24,073 bases of DNA, taken from Planctomycetaceae bacterium UBA4732 (GTDB lineage: Bacteria > Planctomycetota > Planctomycetia > Gemmatales > Gemmataceae). Position numbers and translations under genes: made by a program. Below are positions 23,849-24,073 of the stretch, piece after piece. The notes beneath the pieces are model-generated. The model worked only from the letters and a program-made list of their open reading frames with translations, did no database searches and was not told where the DNA came from. Positions within the stretch are counted from its first letter, which is position 1, and each line of letters opens with the position of its first letter. The stretch is from positions 9,144 to 33,216 of the forward strand of contig DHJA01000015.1 in the NCBI GenBank assembly GCA_002404095.1. Direction: 5' to 3'.

Positions 23849-24073
23849 ACTTGCTCCCTAACGCTTGAGGCGCGGAACCGCCTTGGCAGGTTCCCGCGAT
23901 GGATCGGACTGTGAATCGCCGGCTGATAACAAGATCCCCCTTTGGCAGCAAGAGGAGTTTGACGGCGGTGTCGGAACGCAATAGAAATGTCCTCATGTTG
24001 GTTGAGATAGAAATGTCCGGTGGTCAGTCTTTTCGTTTCCCACGGAACACTCGACGCCAGGGGTGATCTGCGG
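23849..24073. other. Intergenic right edge with a repeated 12-mer
   Basis: No gene is supported in these 225 bases. ATAGAAATGTCC occurs twice in direct orientation, at 23981-23992 and 24007-24018, a 26-base period. Such spaced repeats are typical of transposase-binding sites near the end of insertion sequences, so an element may begin at or beyond the right edge, or a remnant may be present. The promoter of the barrel gene must also lie here, but no clear -35/-10 pair is evident. Confidence 0.45.

Noticed and set aside
1..24073. CRISPR arrays, tRNA or rRNA genes
   Set aside because: No regularly spaced repeat-spacer pattern, cloverleaf or conserved rRNA segment was seen by eye on either strand.

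Overview
The window looks like a chromosomal segment of a GC-rich planctomycete, possibly of the Gemmata group. The clues are a signal-peptide-bearing Lpg1974/BBP7-type outer-membrane barrel, a TIGR04255 family gene, a hybrid histidine kinase and dense palindromic repeats. The assignment is an inference from gene style; no rRNA or tRNA gene was seen. All 19 genes called lie on the minus strand, so transcription runs from high to low coordinates.

Region 1 (about 15870 down to 53) is one tightly packed surface-polysaccharide block of 13 genes, probably a single operon. Neighbours often overlap by 1 to 20 bases (TAATG and TGATG junctions), and a TTGACA promoter candidate lies upstream. In transcription order: heptose-7-phosphate kinase (HddA type), GDP-fucose/colitose-synthase-like reductase, TPP-dependent E1 alpha and E1 beta subunits, a ColD-type PLP sugar 3-dehydratase (His in place of Lys), a B12-binding radical SAM enzyme, a GT-A-like protein, a 615-residue glycosyltransferase with a duplicated N-terminal module, a GT2 enzyme, a GT-C-like membrane protein, an SDR epimerase, a heptose-1-phosphate guanylyltransferase (HddC type) and a second glycosyltransferase paralogous to the 615-residue one. 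Together they suggest GDP-activated heptose (or another GDP-hexose) being deoxygenated at C3, epimerised/reduced, perhaps carbon-branched by the TPP enzyme and/or modified by the radical SAM enzyme, then assembled into a glycan. GmhA, GmhB and a sugar 4,6-dehydratase are not in the window.

Region 2 (15986-18397) is a stand-alone REC-PAS-PAS-HisKA-HATPase-REC hybrid kinase. Region 3 (18554-20354) is a small island of a TIGR04255 protein, an overlapping-frame ORF and an unrecognised 195-residue protein with a TTG start. Region 4 holds a molybdopterin oxidoreductase (20532-22607) and an outer-membrane barrel protein (22715-23848), separated by a long composite inverted repeat that also makes a good terminator for the barrel gene. 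The right edge carries a repeated 12-mer that resembles the end of an insertion sequence.

The most unusual items are: (a) a 92-bp double-hairpin palindromic element inserted in frame in the E1 alpha gene, with a compensatory base-pair change between its two arms; (b) an E1 alpha/beta pair without E2/E3 between sugar-nucleotide genes; (c) a duplicated ~50-residue module at the N-terminus of one glycosyltransferase; (d) the TIGR04255 island with its overlapping frame and duplicated translation-start region.
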